From Gracilibacillus salitolerans (GTDB lineage: Bacteria > Bacillota > Bacilli > Bacillales > Amphibacillaceae), in NCBI RefSeq assembly GCF_009650095.1, contig NZ_CP045915.1:2294001-2358000 (forward strand): 64,000 nt of DNA, read 5' to 3'. The notes under the pieces were generated by a model. The model searched no databases and was not told where the DNA came from. It was given only the letters and a program-made list of their open reading frames with translations. Below, in pieces: positions 1 to 6,407 of this stretch. Within the stretch, counting starts at the first letter, position 1. The number at the start of each line of letters is the position of its first letter. A program made the position numbers and the translations under genes.

Positions 1-73
1 AAGCATACGTTTTAAATTAAATAGAAATGGGTATTAGTGTAGAAAACCAATCTTATGTGAAAGGAGGTTAACA

Positions 74-205
74 ATGCATTTACTATCAGACGAGCAATTG
101 TTTGATAGTTACAAGAAGGCAATGGAGTTAAATTTAGATAAAGAATTTATTCAATTATTGGAAGAAGAAATAAAGAAAAGAAACATATGCATAGAAATTG
201 GTTAG
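74..205 (+). CDS. sda: Sporulation histidine kinase inhibitor Sda
   Basis: This 43-residue protein belongs to the Sda family, small helical-hairpin proteins that bind the dimerisation domain of sporulation kinases such as KinA and block entry into sporulation during replication stress. The sequence shows the family pattern: LSDEQL near the N terminus, then an SYKKAMELNL helix and a second acidic/basic helix (EFIQLLEEEIKKR). The length fits the family (about 46 residues in B. subtilis). The start is set by a consensus AAGGAGG at 61-67 with 6-nt spacing to ATG. It stands alone at the window edge, with nothing recognisable for about 540 bp downstream. Identification rests on the motif pattern. 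Confidence 0.85.
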   Translation: MHLLSDEQLFDSYKKAMELNLDKEFIQLLEEEIKKRNICIEIG

Positions 206-746
206 TTCAATGTTCAATAGACTATTATGTGTAGGATTTACAATATATTAAAAGGGTTTTATATTGTAAGTCAATTTTTCTTTTTATAAGTGAAACATTT
301 CACTTAAATTAATGGGTAACAATTGTTGAATAAGAATTAAAAGGTTGATACAAATTATATATGAATCAACTTAATCATAGTAGAATCAAAAAGGCAAATC
401 ATCTAAAACCCTTCAGATACAAGGTCTTTAGATGATTTCTTTTTGTTGAACTATGGTATGAAAGGCTGTTTTAATCATAATTCACCTCTCACATTATTAG
501 AAACACTGGGCACGTTTTTGCAATTGTGAGAAATTCTTTAACAGTAGGGAATACTTTAGAGACTCATTCTTGGAAAAAATAAAGTAGACTAAGAATTAAA
601 GTCATCTTATATCTATAGTTTCTTAGAGACTAGATGATTATTTCTGGATATTTATGTTAATATAATTTTATAGATTGACAATGTACTTTAAAGTAACGGG
701 CAGTTTTACAAGAAAAGGATAAAAATATAAATATTCGAGGAGAGAA
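206..746. other. Intergenic region without a recognised gene
   Basis: I find no convincing gene in this AT-rich stretch. It holds a perfect palindrome AAGTGAAA-CA-TTTCACTT at 288-305 that could be an operator, and an intrinsic terminator at 396-444. It also holds a degenerate copy of the dispersed repeat (ending in ACGGGCAGTTTTAC) at about 680-715. Confidence 0.5.
396..444 (+). terminator. Rho-independent terminator
   Basis: A 12-bp perfect stem, AAATCATCTAAA (396-407) with TTTAGATGATTT (427-438), is followed by CTTTTTG. It could end transcription coming from sda. Confidence 0.7.
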
Positions 747-751
747 ATGCT

Positions 752-1107
752 ATGCATAATGAACTGGAAGAAACCTGCGTCCCAAATGGCATTGCTTTAA
801 AAGATACCGGCTTGGATATACGCTATCTGTCATAGGCGGCAAATATAAAATGATTATTCTATATTGGCTGTTAGAAAATGAGGTGATGCGATTTAATGAG
901 CTAAAGCGTAACATAGGATCTATTTCTTTTAAGACATTAAGCGTGATGTTAAAAGAAATGGAAGCAGACGGAATAGTGGTGCGTAAAGAATACCCGCAAA
1001 TCCCTCCAAAAGTAGAATATTCGCTTTCTGATCAGGGACGCTCTCTTTTCCCCATTTTAGATATGATGTGTGACTGGGGCGAAATGAATCAAAATGCAGA
1101 TGAGTAA
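752..1107 (+). pseudogene. HxlR/DUF24 family regulator, frameshifted
   Basis: The sequence encodes a winged-helix regulator of the HxlR family (relatives: YodB, CatR, HypR), which sense electrophiles or disulfide stress through an N-terminal cysteine and often repress nearby oxidoreductase genes. The N-terminal part from ATG 752 (MHNELEETCVPNGIALKDTG) contains the conserved Cys but stops at 833-835. The rest (SVIGGKYKMIILYWLL onward, through the wing to NQNADE) continues in the -1 frame from about 811. A single-base deletion near 808-814 explains this. The oxidoreductase at 1173-1733 on the other strand is the likely former target. A sequencing error is the alternative. Confidence 0.8.
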
Positions 1108-1172
1108 ATAATATAGTTAAACAACCCGAAGACAATCAAGATTTTTCCTGCTGATTGCCTCCGGGTTTGTGT

Positions 1173-1733
1173 TTATAGACTATTCAAAAAAGCTAAATAC
1201 TCTTTTGTATTGCGATCTAATTCATTTACCACTGGCTTTAAATCTTCTTCTTCTGTTCCGCCTGGCTTTTGTTCTTCACCGTAAAACGCATGAATCGAAC
1301 GATAATCTGCCTGACAATAGAAAAAGGTTGTTTCAAACGGAATAAGTATTTGTTCCAAAGTATGTCCATATCTTCCATTTTCACTGTAGTCACTTGCTCT
1401 GATGCCTGCCGAAACAGCTAATGCCACTTTTCGATTTTTTAATTTATCCCCGCCATTGGATCCATAAGCCCATCCGTAATCAAAAACTTCATCAAGCCAT
1501 TTCTTTAGAAGGGACGGACTATTAAACCATTGTATCGGAAATTGCAGAACAAAATTTTCGTGTGATTCAATTAACAGTCGTTCCTTTTCCACATCAATCT
1601 TTACTGTCGGGTATTCCTTATACAATTCATGTGCCGTATATTCTTCAGGATATTTTTTCAACTCCTCAATCCATCGCTTATTAACGATAGATGTTTCTAT
1701 GCTCGGGTGAGCTACTACAATAAGTGTTTTCAT
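1173..1733 (-). CDS. Flavodoxin-fold NAD(P)H oxidoreductase
   Basis: A 186-residue member of the Flavodoxin_2 family (NAD(P)H:quinone oxidoreductase, MdaB/YwrO/general stress protein 14 type), cytosolic FMN/FAD enzymes that reduce quinones. The N terminus TLIVVAHPSIETSIVN is the characteristic first strand and phosphate-binding loop. FPIQWFNSPSLLKKWLDEVF is the conserved PxxWFxxPxxLKxWxDxVF segment, and GYAYG-like GWAYGSNGGDKL follows. The length is typical. The start has AAGGAGG about 10 nt upstream. It is convergent with the broken HxlR gene, a pairing common for quinone-responsive detoxification, so loss of the regulator may leave it derepressed (inference). Confidence 0.85.
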   Translation of the reverse strand: MKTLIVVAHPSIETSIVNKRWIEELKKYPEEYTAHELYKEYPTVKIDVEKERLLIESHENFVLQFPIQWFNSPSLLKKWLDEVFDYGWAYGSNGGDKLKNRKVALAVSAGIRASDYSENGRYGHTLEQILIPFETTFFYCQADYRSIHAFYGEEQKPGGTEEEDLKPVVNELDRNTKEYLAFLNSL

Positions 1734-1766
1734 AGAATGTATCCTCCTTAAATTTTATTACTCTTT

Positions 1767-1841
1767 GAGTATAGAATACGTTTTTTTAATGTGTAAGTAC
1801 GCACTTTTAAAACAGGTACTTTCGTAAAAGTAAGTACTTAT
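1767..1841 (-). promoter_or_regulatory. Promoter and candidate HxlR operator of the oxidoreductase
   Basis: On the minus strand there is a -10 TATACT (plus 1768-1773) with TTACAC 17 nt upstream. Farther upstream lies a perfect inverted repeat TACTTT-N4-AAAGTA (1817-1832) merging into the palindrome TAAGTACTTA (1831-1840). Repeated AAGTAC half-sites upstream of a reductase suit a DUF24/HxlR-type operator. Operator assignment is inference. Confidence 0.5.
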
Positions 1842-1972
1842 AGGAGGAAAAGGAGTAAAATAAATAAAGGCCGCTAACTTTTAGCTTTTTCTTGTTCCGC
1901 AACTGGGCCAGGTTGTAGAATAATTTCTATCTCCAGTAGTGGATATTTATGTTAAAATCTAATTGAGTTTGT

Positions 1973-2016
1973 GAAAAAATAAACTTAAACTAACTGGCAG
2001 TTTAATTGAAGAAGGG
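1973..2016 (+). repeat. Dispersed intergenic repeat, copy upstream of the GNAT gene
   Basis: The GTTTGTGAAAAAAT...ACTTAAACTAACTGGCAGTTTAA pattern matches other copies in the first 12 kb. It shares the exact 14-mer GTTTGTGAAAAAAT with 3953-3966. Confidence 0.6.
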
Positions 2017-2044
2017 TATATATATATAAATGGAGGGAATTTAA

Positions 2045-2590
2045 ATCGCAAATGCTAAGATTTCTCTTTCAAATGAAAGACTGTTACTAAGAGAATTTAC
2101 GAAAGATGATTGGATTGATGTCCATAAATATGCATCACAAGATATCGTTTGCCAATATCAACCTTGGGGACCAAATACAAAAGATGACTCACTAGGATTT
2201 GTTAAACAAGTAATTAATGATGCTAATCAAGAACCAAGAACGAGGTTTGTTTTTGCAATTGTTTATAATGAGAATATGATAGGAGCTGGGGAGTTTAACA
2301 TTAGAGATTTCACTAATAAAATTGGAGAAGTCGCCTATATTTTAAATCCAAAGTATTGGGGAAAAGGAATAGCAACAGACGTCGCTAAACTGTTGATTGA
2401 TTTTGGATTTAAAGAACTTAAACTTCACCGCATATATGCAACTTGCGATCCTAGAAACATTGGCTCATCAAAAGTATTAGAAAAAGTCGGAATGGTTAAG
2501 GAAGGTAGAATTCGTGAAAATTTGTTTGTAAAAGGTGGATGGCGAGATTCTTTACTTTTTAGCGTACTGGAACATGAATGGGAAAAATAA
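2045..2590 (+). CDS. GNAT family N-acetyltransferase (RimJ/RimL-like)
   Basis: An approximately 181-residue GNAT acetyltransferase of the RimJ/RimL/SpeG-like group, which transfers acetyl from acetyl-CoA to an amine. The N-terminal RLLLREFTKDDW segment, the GEVAYILNPKYWGKGIAT block (motif A, acetyl-CoA pyrophosphate loop) and NIGSSKVLEKVGMVKEG (motif B) are all present. The frame opens directly after a TAA at 2042, and the first codon is ATC at 2045, exactly 6 nt after GGAGGG (2033-2038). No ATG, GTG or TTG occurs in frame near the expected N terminus; the first ATG (2276) would delete the first third. Either ATC initiates or the start codon is mutated. Substrate unknown. Confidence 0.75.
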   Translation: MANAKISLSNERLLLREFTKDDWIDVHKYASQDIVCQYQPWGPNTKDDSLGFVKQVINDANQEPRTRFVFAIVYNENMIGAGEFNIRDFTNKIGEVAYILNPKYWGKGIATDVAKLLIDFGFKELKLHRIYATCDPRNIGSSKVLEKVGMVKEGRIRENLFVKGGWRDSLLFSVLEHEWEK

Positions 2591-2721
2591 TATAACAAGT
2601 CCTCTTAAGTTATAGGGTGCTAATACACACCAAATTGTCAGTTGCTGCTGATTTTTTTGAAAATGGGAATGGTTGTTAATAAAATTAATTAAAAATATTT
2701 AGAGATGGAAAGGAAATATGA

Positions 2722-3141
2722 ATGAACCCAATTAAAAAGGCTTATGGTTATGTAACAAGAATTAAAAATGGGAAAACACAGGTACTAGTTTTTCAACATC
2801 CAATCGCCGAAGCAGGCATACAGGTGCCTAAAGGAACAGTTAAGCCTTATGAGGATACAAAAAATGCAGTTATTAGAGAAATGGAAGAGGAAACGGGACT
2901 AAGGAATTTTATGGTTGTAGATTTGATTGCTGAAGACTTTTGGGAGAATGATGATGGTACGATACATAATCGATTTTTTTATAAGCTAACTGTAAACGTT
3001 GTCGAAGATAAATGGGATTATAAACCTACTGGTGGAGGCGAAGAAGAAGATCTAACATTTCATTACTTTTGGATTTCTTCTGAAAATGAAATTGAACTCA
3101 TAAGAGGACATGGAGATTATTTAAACCTTATATTCAACTAG
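2722..3141 (+). CDS. NUDIX hydrolase
   Basis: A 139-residue NUDIX-fold hydrolase that cleaves nucleoside diphosphates linked to another group; the substrate cannot be told. The NUDIX box is complete: G at VPKGTVKPYED, then REMEEETGL, matching Gx5Ex7REUxEExGU at about residues 35-57. The start is ATG 2722 with AAAGGAA about 8 nt upstream; the ATG 4 nt earlier is out of frame. It is a stand-alone gene between two repeat copies, with its own terminator downstream. Confidence 0.88.
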   Translation: MNPIKKAYGYVTRIKNGKTQVLVFQHPIAEAGIQVPKGTVKPYEDTKNAVIREMEEETGLRNFMVVDLIAEDFWENDDGTIHNRFFYKLTVNVVEDKWDYKPTGGGEEEDLTFHYFWISSENEIELIRGHGDYLNLIFN

Positions 3142-3178
3142 ACGAGCTAATAGAAACGTTTCTTATTGCATTAACGGG

Positions 3179-3209
3179 TGCTTTTCTAAATTGGAAAGCA
3201 TTTTTTTAA
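3179..3209 (+). terminator. Terminator inside a dispersed-repeat copy
   Basis: The stem TGCTTT...AAAGCA is followed by TTTTTTT. The left arm is part of the repeat signature TTAACGGGTGC (3171-3181), so the repeat supplies the terminator for the NUDIX gene. Confidence 0.65.
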
Positions 3210-3217
3210 GAAGGGTG

Positions 3218-3279
3218 TGTAAGGTACACTTGACACACAAAATATACTCTGGTAAGTTTAATGTAAGGTTAACCTTACA
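3218..3279 (+). promoter_or_regulatory. Promoter and palindromic operator of the Cro/CI-type regulator
   Basis: A -35 TTGACA (3230-3235) is followed by a weak -10, TAAGTT (3253-3258). Just downstream is a perfect 18-bp palindrome, TGTAAGGTTAACCTTACA (3262-3279). The same half-site TGTAAGGT recurs at 3218-3225 upstream of the -35. The arrangement suggests autoregulation by the HTH protein encoded at 3298. Confidence 0.65.
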
Positions 3280-3297
3280 AGGAAAGAGGTACAATAA

Positions 3298-3504
3298 TTG
3301 AAAAACAAAGTTAAGAACCTTAGAGAGCAATTTGGATTATCACAAGCACAATTGGGTGAGAAGGTGAGTGTTTCACGGCAAGCAATTAATGCAATAGAAA
3401 ACAATAAGTTTGACCCGTCGATTTGGTTGGCATATGATTTAGCAAAATTTTTTAATTTGTCAATTGAGGAAATATTCGATTTTGAGGAGAGTGAGAGAAA
3501 ATGA
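3298..3504 (+). CDS. Small XRE (Cro/CI) family transcriptional regulator
   Basis: A 68-residue DNA-binding protein that is essentially one HTH_3 domain: LREQFGLSQAQLGEKVSVSRQAINAIE covers helices 1-3, with the recognition helix SRQAINAIENN, then KFFNLSIEEIF. Such minimal YvaO-like regulators are commonly paired with a small membrane protein, as here. The start is TTG at 3298, preceded by AAAGAGGT. The end overlaps the downstream membrane gene by 4 nt (ATGA), indicating translational coupling. The adjacent 18-bp palindrome is its probable operator. Target genes beyond its own unit are unknown. Confidence 0.85.
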   Translation: MKNKVKNLREQFGLSQAQLGEKVSVSRQAINAIENNKFDPSIWLAYDLAKFFNLSIEEIFDFEESERK

Positions 3505-3953
3505 GTTTGTTAAAACAACCTATCATAAATATAATCTTTATTGGTTTTATGTCAGTCATTTATTCGTTTATTTTTATTTTTACGGCTGGTCATATGGAAT
3601 TTGTTAGTATTCTTTCACATAGAGAGACACTTAATTCTTCTTTCTGGAATGGGTGGTCTGACTTTCTCAGAACTGGAAACATGAGGTTTATTGGATACCT
3701 TATAATTGGTTTAACCATTGCCATAATAGTATTTATCTTGATTAAGAAAAGAAAAAAGTACGATGAATATCAAGTGAGTATTTTATCCAAAAGTCTATTA
3801 GTTGCTGGTACTTTATCTATTTTAATGATTCCATTTATGATGATTTTACTTTTGAGTGATTCAAACTATGCGGTGGAAACAATCTTCCTATTTGCATCCG
3901 TACAATGGATCAGTGTTTTAGTTTCGTATTTGATTTATGTTATTAAGTTTTAG
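3501..3953 (+). CDS. Four-helix membrane protein of unknown function
   Basis: I do not recognise a named family for this 150-residue protein. It has four hydrophobic segments, at about residues 8-28, 62-82, 95-118 and 128-148. The loop between the first two (HRETLNSSFWNGWSDFLRTGN) is probably outside, and a basic KKRKKYDEYQ loop is probably cytosolic. It starts within the end of the HTH gene (4-nt overlap), so both are made from one message. In similar two-gene units the membrane partner may control the regulator; that is inference only. Confidence 0.7.
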   Translation: MSLLKQPIINIIFIGFMSVIYSFIFIFTAGHMEFVSILSHRETLNSSFWNGWSDFLRTGNMRFIGYLIIGLTIAIIVFILIKKRKKYDEYQVSILSKSLLVAGTLSILMIPFMMILLLSDSNYAVETIFLFASVQWISVLVSYLIYVIKF

Positions 3954-3973
3954 TTTGTGAAAAAATGTACTTA
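3953..3973 (+). repeat. Left half of a dispersed repeat split by the IS110 element
   Basis: GTTTGTGAAAAAAT followed by GTACTTA matches the left end of the repeat copies at about 1970 and 10252. The matching right part (ACTGGTGC onward) lies beyond the IS at about 5620. Confidence 0.55.
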
Positions 3974-4057
3974 AGGTAAACCAGCTAATAGTTTGTCAAT
4001 ATTTTTCAATAAAAAAATTAAAATACCCATGATATACTAAAAAAGAACATGCCAAAT

Positions 4058-4093
4058 AACCTTCCTATTAGTTGTAATTGGAAGGTTTTGTTG
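4058..4093 (+). terminator. Stem-loop at the IS110 3' flank
   Basis: The hairpin AACCTTCC (4058-4065) / GGAAGGTT (4080-4087), followed by TTGTTGTATTT on the plus strand, could stop outside transcription from running antisense into the transposase. Confidence 0.5.
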
Positions 4094-4113
4094 TATTTAG
4101 TTAGATATAGTTT

Positions 4114-5352
4114 CTAAGCTATATCCTGGAAAGTAGTTCTGCTTTTTAGTAAAGCGTAAATCCAATGTAAGAGCTTGTTAACACATGCAATAACTGCTAC
4201 TCTAAAGGGTTTTCCTTCTTCACGTTTTTTATCGTAAAACTCTCTTAATCTTTTATTGCGTGCCATGATATCATCTGTTGTCTTCTTTTTACGAGAATCT
4301 CGAATACCACTTTGGACCGCCATATATAAGGCATGGCGAAGTCTATTGGATCCTCGTTTAGTAATTCGATTAACGGATGCCGTAAACTTACCAGAGGAAT
4401 AAACACTTGGATCTACTCCAGCAAATGCAACGAGCTTTTTGGCATCATTGAACCTATCTATCTCTCCAACTTCAGAAATAATCGTGCCGGCGATTTTTTC
4501 TCCGATACCAGGGATAGACTGGAGTATATGATATTCTTCAATTTCATTAGCGAGGGCATCTATTTCAGTCGCAATTTTCGATAGATGCTCTTGGTATTGA
4601 AGAACAATCGTCACCAACACCTCAAGATTAAAGATATGACTCTCGTATAAGTTTTTCTTAAATGGATTACGAAGAGCTGCATCTCTTAGTTTCTGTGCTT
4701 TTTCCATTGCCCAGAGGTCGGAACGACTCTTACATAACGCACCAATCCTGTCTGCTAATTCTCTTTCACTCATCTTCAAAACTGCCGCAGATGTTGGGAA
4801 TTCAAGTAAAGTAAGCAACGAAACCTTAGAATATAAACTACCAAATACACCTCTATATTCTGGAAATACCTGATCCACCAAAGAGTGCAGCTGCAACTTA
4901 GTTTTTGCGGATATTTCTGCAATGCTTTCCTGTTGTCTAGTAAGATTGCGAAGGTTTAATAGCTGAATGCCTCGCTTTTTATAAGGTTCTAATTCTTCTT
5001 TATAAAACAGCTCACAAAGGTGATAGGCATTCACAGCATCTGTTTTAACCTTACGCAGATTTGAACTTTTGGCACGATGTGAAATGAGAGGATTTACTAT
5101 AATATAAACATACTGTTGTTCCTCCAAAAATTGAATAACGGGAGTATGATAGTGACCAGTTGACTCTAGAACTACCGAAGGTGGATTGCCATTAGCTGCG
5201 TCTTCAACTTCTTCAAGAAATTCTAGTAAGTTACCTAGTCCATTAAGATCATGCTTAATACTAAAGCTTTTACGATATGGTTTACCTTTATCTAAAAAAG
5301 CTTGGAGCTGACTTTCCCCTTTTGAAACATCCAGACCAACGACTGGATTCAT
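4114..5352 (-). CDS. IS110 family transposase (DEDD recombinase)
   Basis: A 412-residue IS110-type recombinase with an N-terminal RuvC-like DEDD domain and a C-terminal Transposase_20 domain carrying the catalytic serine. Visible motifs are VGLDVSKGE (Asp8), VLESTGHYH (Glu63), KTDAVNAYHL (Asp105, Asn108) and AFAGVDPSVYSSGKF with RGSNRLRHALY. The fourth acidic residue of DEDD is Asn108 where family members have Asp (KTDxxDA), so activity is doubtful. The start MNPVVG at 5352 has AGGAGGAGA upstream; a longer frame to 5463 would run into the candidate RNA region. These enzymes use a bridge RNA to pair donor and target DNA. Confidence 0.9.
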   Translation of the reverse strand: MNPVVGLDVSKGESQLQAFLDKGKPYRKSFSIKHDLNGLGNLLEFLEEVEDAANGNPPSVVLESTGHYHTPVIQFLEEQQYVYIIVNPLISHRAKSSNLRKVKTDAVNAYHLCELFYKEELEPYKKRGIQLLNLRNLTRQQESIAEISAKTKLQLHSLVDQVFPEYRGVFGSLYSKVSLLTLLEFPTSAAVLKMSERELADRIGALCKSRSDLWAMEKAQKLRDAALRNPFKKNLYESHIFNLEVLVTIVLQYQEHLSKIATEIDALANEIEEYHILQSIPGIGEKIAGTIISEVGEIDRFNDAKKLVAFAGVDPSVYSSGKFTASVNRITKRGSNRLRHALYMAVQSGIRDSRKKKTTDDIMARNKRLREFYDKKREEGKPFRVAVIACVNKLLHWIYALLKSRTTFQDIA

Positions 5353-5536
5353 AGAATATCTCCTCCTAGAATAATAAATTAGTCGGTATCCCCAAAAGGC
5401 TTCTTGTAATGTCATAGGTTCGCTTGTTAAACGGGATCTATTGTCCCAACCAGCCTGAAACATGTTTATACAAGTAGGGGGTGAACAGTTTAGCTAACGG
5501 GATCGAGTCCCACGGGTGCGACGTTCTACCCCGACT
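5353..5536 (-). ncRNA. Candidate bridge RNA of the IS110 element
   Basis: The non-coding 5' end of the element is about 184 nt from the predicted transcription start (about 5536) to the transposase start, close to the roughly 177-nt bridge RNA known for IS621. It contains short GC-rich inverted and repeated motifs (AACGGGATC twice, CGGGTGC, GTCCC/GGGAC), unlike the AT-rich surroundings. In the IS110 group this RNA carries target- and donor-binding loops. I could not assign the loops; the call rests on position, length, promoter and family knowledge. Confidence 0.5.
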
Positions 5537-5542
5537 ACCGTT

Positions 5543-5570
5543 ATAATAAGACCATATTAAAAAAGGTCAA
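5543..5570 (-). promoter_or_regulatory. Sigma-A-type promoter of the IS110 bridge RNA/transposase
   Basis: On the minus strand, -35 TTGACC (plus 5565-5570), a 16-nt spacer and -10 TATTAT (plus 5543-5548) point toward the transposase, giving a start near 5536. Confidence 0.6.
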
Positions 5571-5617
5571 CCAGAAAATAAAGGATACTCTTTAAATATC
5601 TGGCTAACCTTATATTA

Positions 5618-5760
5618 CGAACTGGTGCAAGAGTTAAACATGGCGATCATCAAATGATCATCTTTTTTTATGTCCTAAAATTAAAATAAAATAATGGAAT
5701 ATTATGTTAACATTATGAGGGAAGATATTGTGCTAACTGTCAGGTTAATGAAACAATGGA
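5618..5760 (+). repeat. Dispersed repeat, long form (copy 1)
   Basis: About 140 bp shared with 9241-9385 at roughly three quarters identity by eye. It runs ACTGGTGCAA, then a GATCATCAAATGATC hairpin with a T-run, then GATAATGGAATATTATGTTAA-like sequence, then GATATTGTGCTAACTGTCAGGTTAATG. The left end is interrupted by the IS110 element. Confidence 0.75.
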
Positions 5761-5817
5761 AAAACAGTCACTTTAAAAATGGAATATAATGTTAATGAGG
5801 TGAGTGGGGGATATTCA

Positions 5818-6084
5818 ATGATGCTTTTAGGACCTTTTCTGATGGCTCTTATTCTAGGGATTATTATTTTGACGTTTACCTGGTGGTTCAGCAACAAAGG
5901 TTTTACCTTATTTGTAAGGATGTTGCCTGGAACCATAGCGATTATAGTTGCTGTTATTCTTTTCTATATTGGTTTTGTAAACATTAGAGGATTCGAAGGT
6001 GGAGCATATGGGTTTATTGGTTTCTTTTTAACCATTTTTTCCATTATATCTTTTGTATTGGGAAATACAACTATTGCACGGTAA
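5818..6084 (+). CDS. YesK-like small membrane protein
   Basis: An 88-residue protein with three hydrophobic helices: LLGPFLMALILGIIILTFTW, then MLPGTIAIIVAVILFYIGF, then a Gly-rich turn (RGFEGGAYGFIGFF) into a last helix. The layout and RMLPG...VNIRGFEGxAYG pattern resemble the YesK family of Bacillus inner-membrane proteins, whose function is unknown. The start ATG 5818 follows GGGGG with 7-nt spacing; the in-frame ATG at 5779 lies upstream of this site and is less likely. It is a single-gene unit bounded by dispersed repeats on both sides. Confidence 0.75.
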   Translation: MMLLGPFLMALILGIIILTFTWWFSNKGFTLFVRMLPGTIAIIVAVILFYIGFVNIRGFEGGAYGFIGFFLTIFSIISFVLGNTTIAR

Positions 6085-6159
6085 AAAATTATCGACGTTA
6101 TAATATATAAAGAGTGATTGCTAAGGTCTTCTTCAATTTAAGAGTAGCAAGAGTTGAAT

Positions 6160-6215
6160 AACTGTAGCTGTTGTGGCAGCGTTTTTTGTTCCACTAACTG
6201 CAGGTTAGTTTAATA
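6160..6215 (+). repeat. Dispersed repeat copy with terminator hairpin
   Basis: GCTGTTGTGGCAGC forms a small hairpin followed by GTTTTTT, then CACTAACTGCAGGTTAGTTTAAT, matching the right-end signature of the other copies. It probably ends transcription of the YesK-like gene. Confidence 0.55.
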
Positions 6216-6362
6216 AGTGAAATTACATTTTTCATATCTTTAACTTGTTTCAATCGTCTGTAATGGCCTTAGGGAGGAATTTAATTTTTAAACCGAAAAG
6301 GGGGCAGGTAAAGTTGAAAATAGTAGGAAAGATTCAAAAAAAGTATAGAGAGAAGGTACCGA

Positions 6363-6407
6363 CCCCCGAAAGTTAGAGTAAAAAATCTAATTTTCGGGGG
6401 TGTTTTT
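6363..6407 (+). terminator. Hairpin in the IS3 left end, before orfA
   Basis: The left inverted repeat pairs with an internal copy: CCCCCGAAA-TTAGA (from 6363) with TCTAA-TTTCGGGGG (to 6400), followed by TGTTTTT directly before ATG 6408. It looks like a terminator or translation-blocking structure that limits transposase expression from outside promoters. Confidence 0.65.

Larger units (their letters stand above)
3972..5612 (-). mobile_element. IS110-family insertion sequence
   Basis: The element contains one transposase gene, a 3' flank of about 130 nt and a long non-coding 5' flank of about 245 nt. Imperfect inverted repeats, TAAGGTAAACCAGCT (3972-3986) and the complement of ATCTGGCTAACCTTA (5598-5612), match at 12 of 15 positions and may mark the ends. 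Both flanks are halves of one dispersed repeat, which supports these limits to within about 10 bp. The long 5' non-coding end is the arrangement of the IS110 group, in which that end encodes a bridge RNA. Exact ends are not proven. Confidence 0.75.

Noticed and set aside
2276..2590. A 104-codon GNAT gene starting at ATG 2276
   Set aside because: Conserved N-terminal GNAT sequence in the same frame begins at about 2045 behind a proper ribosome-binding site, so 2276 is internal.
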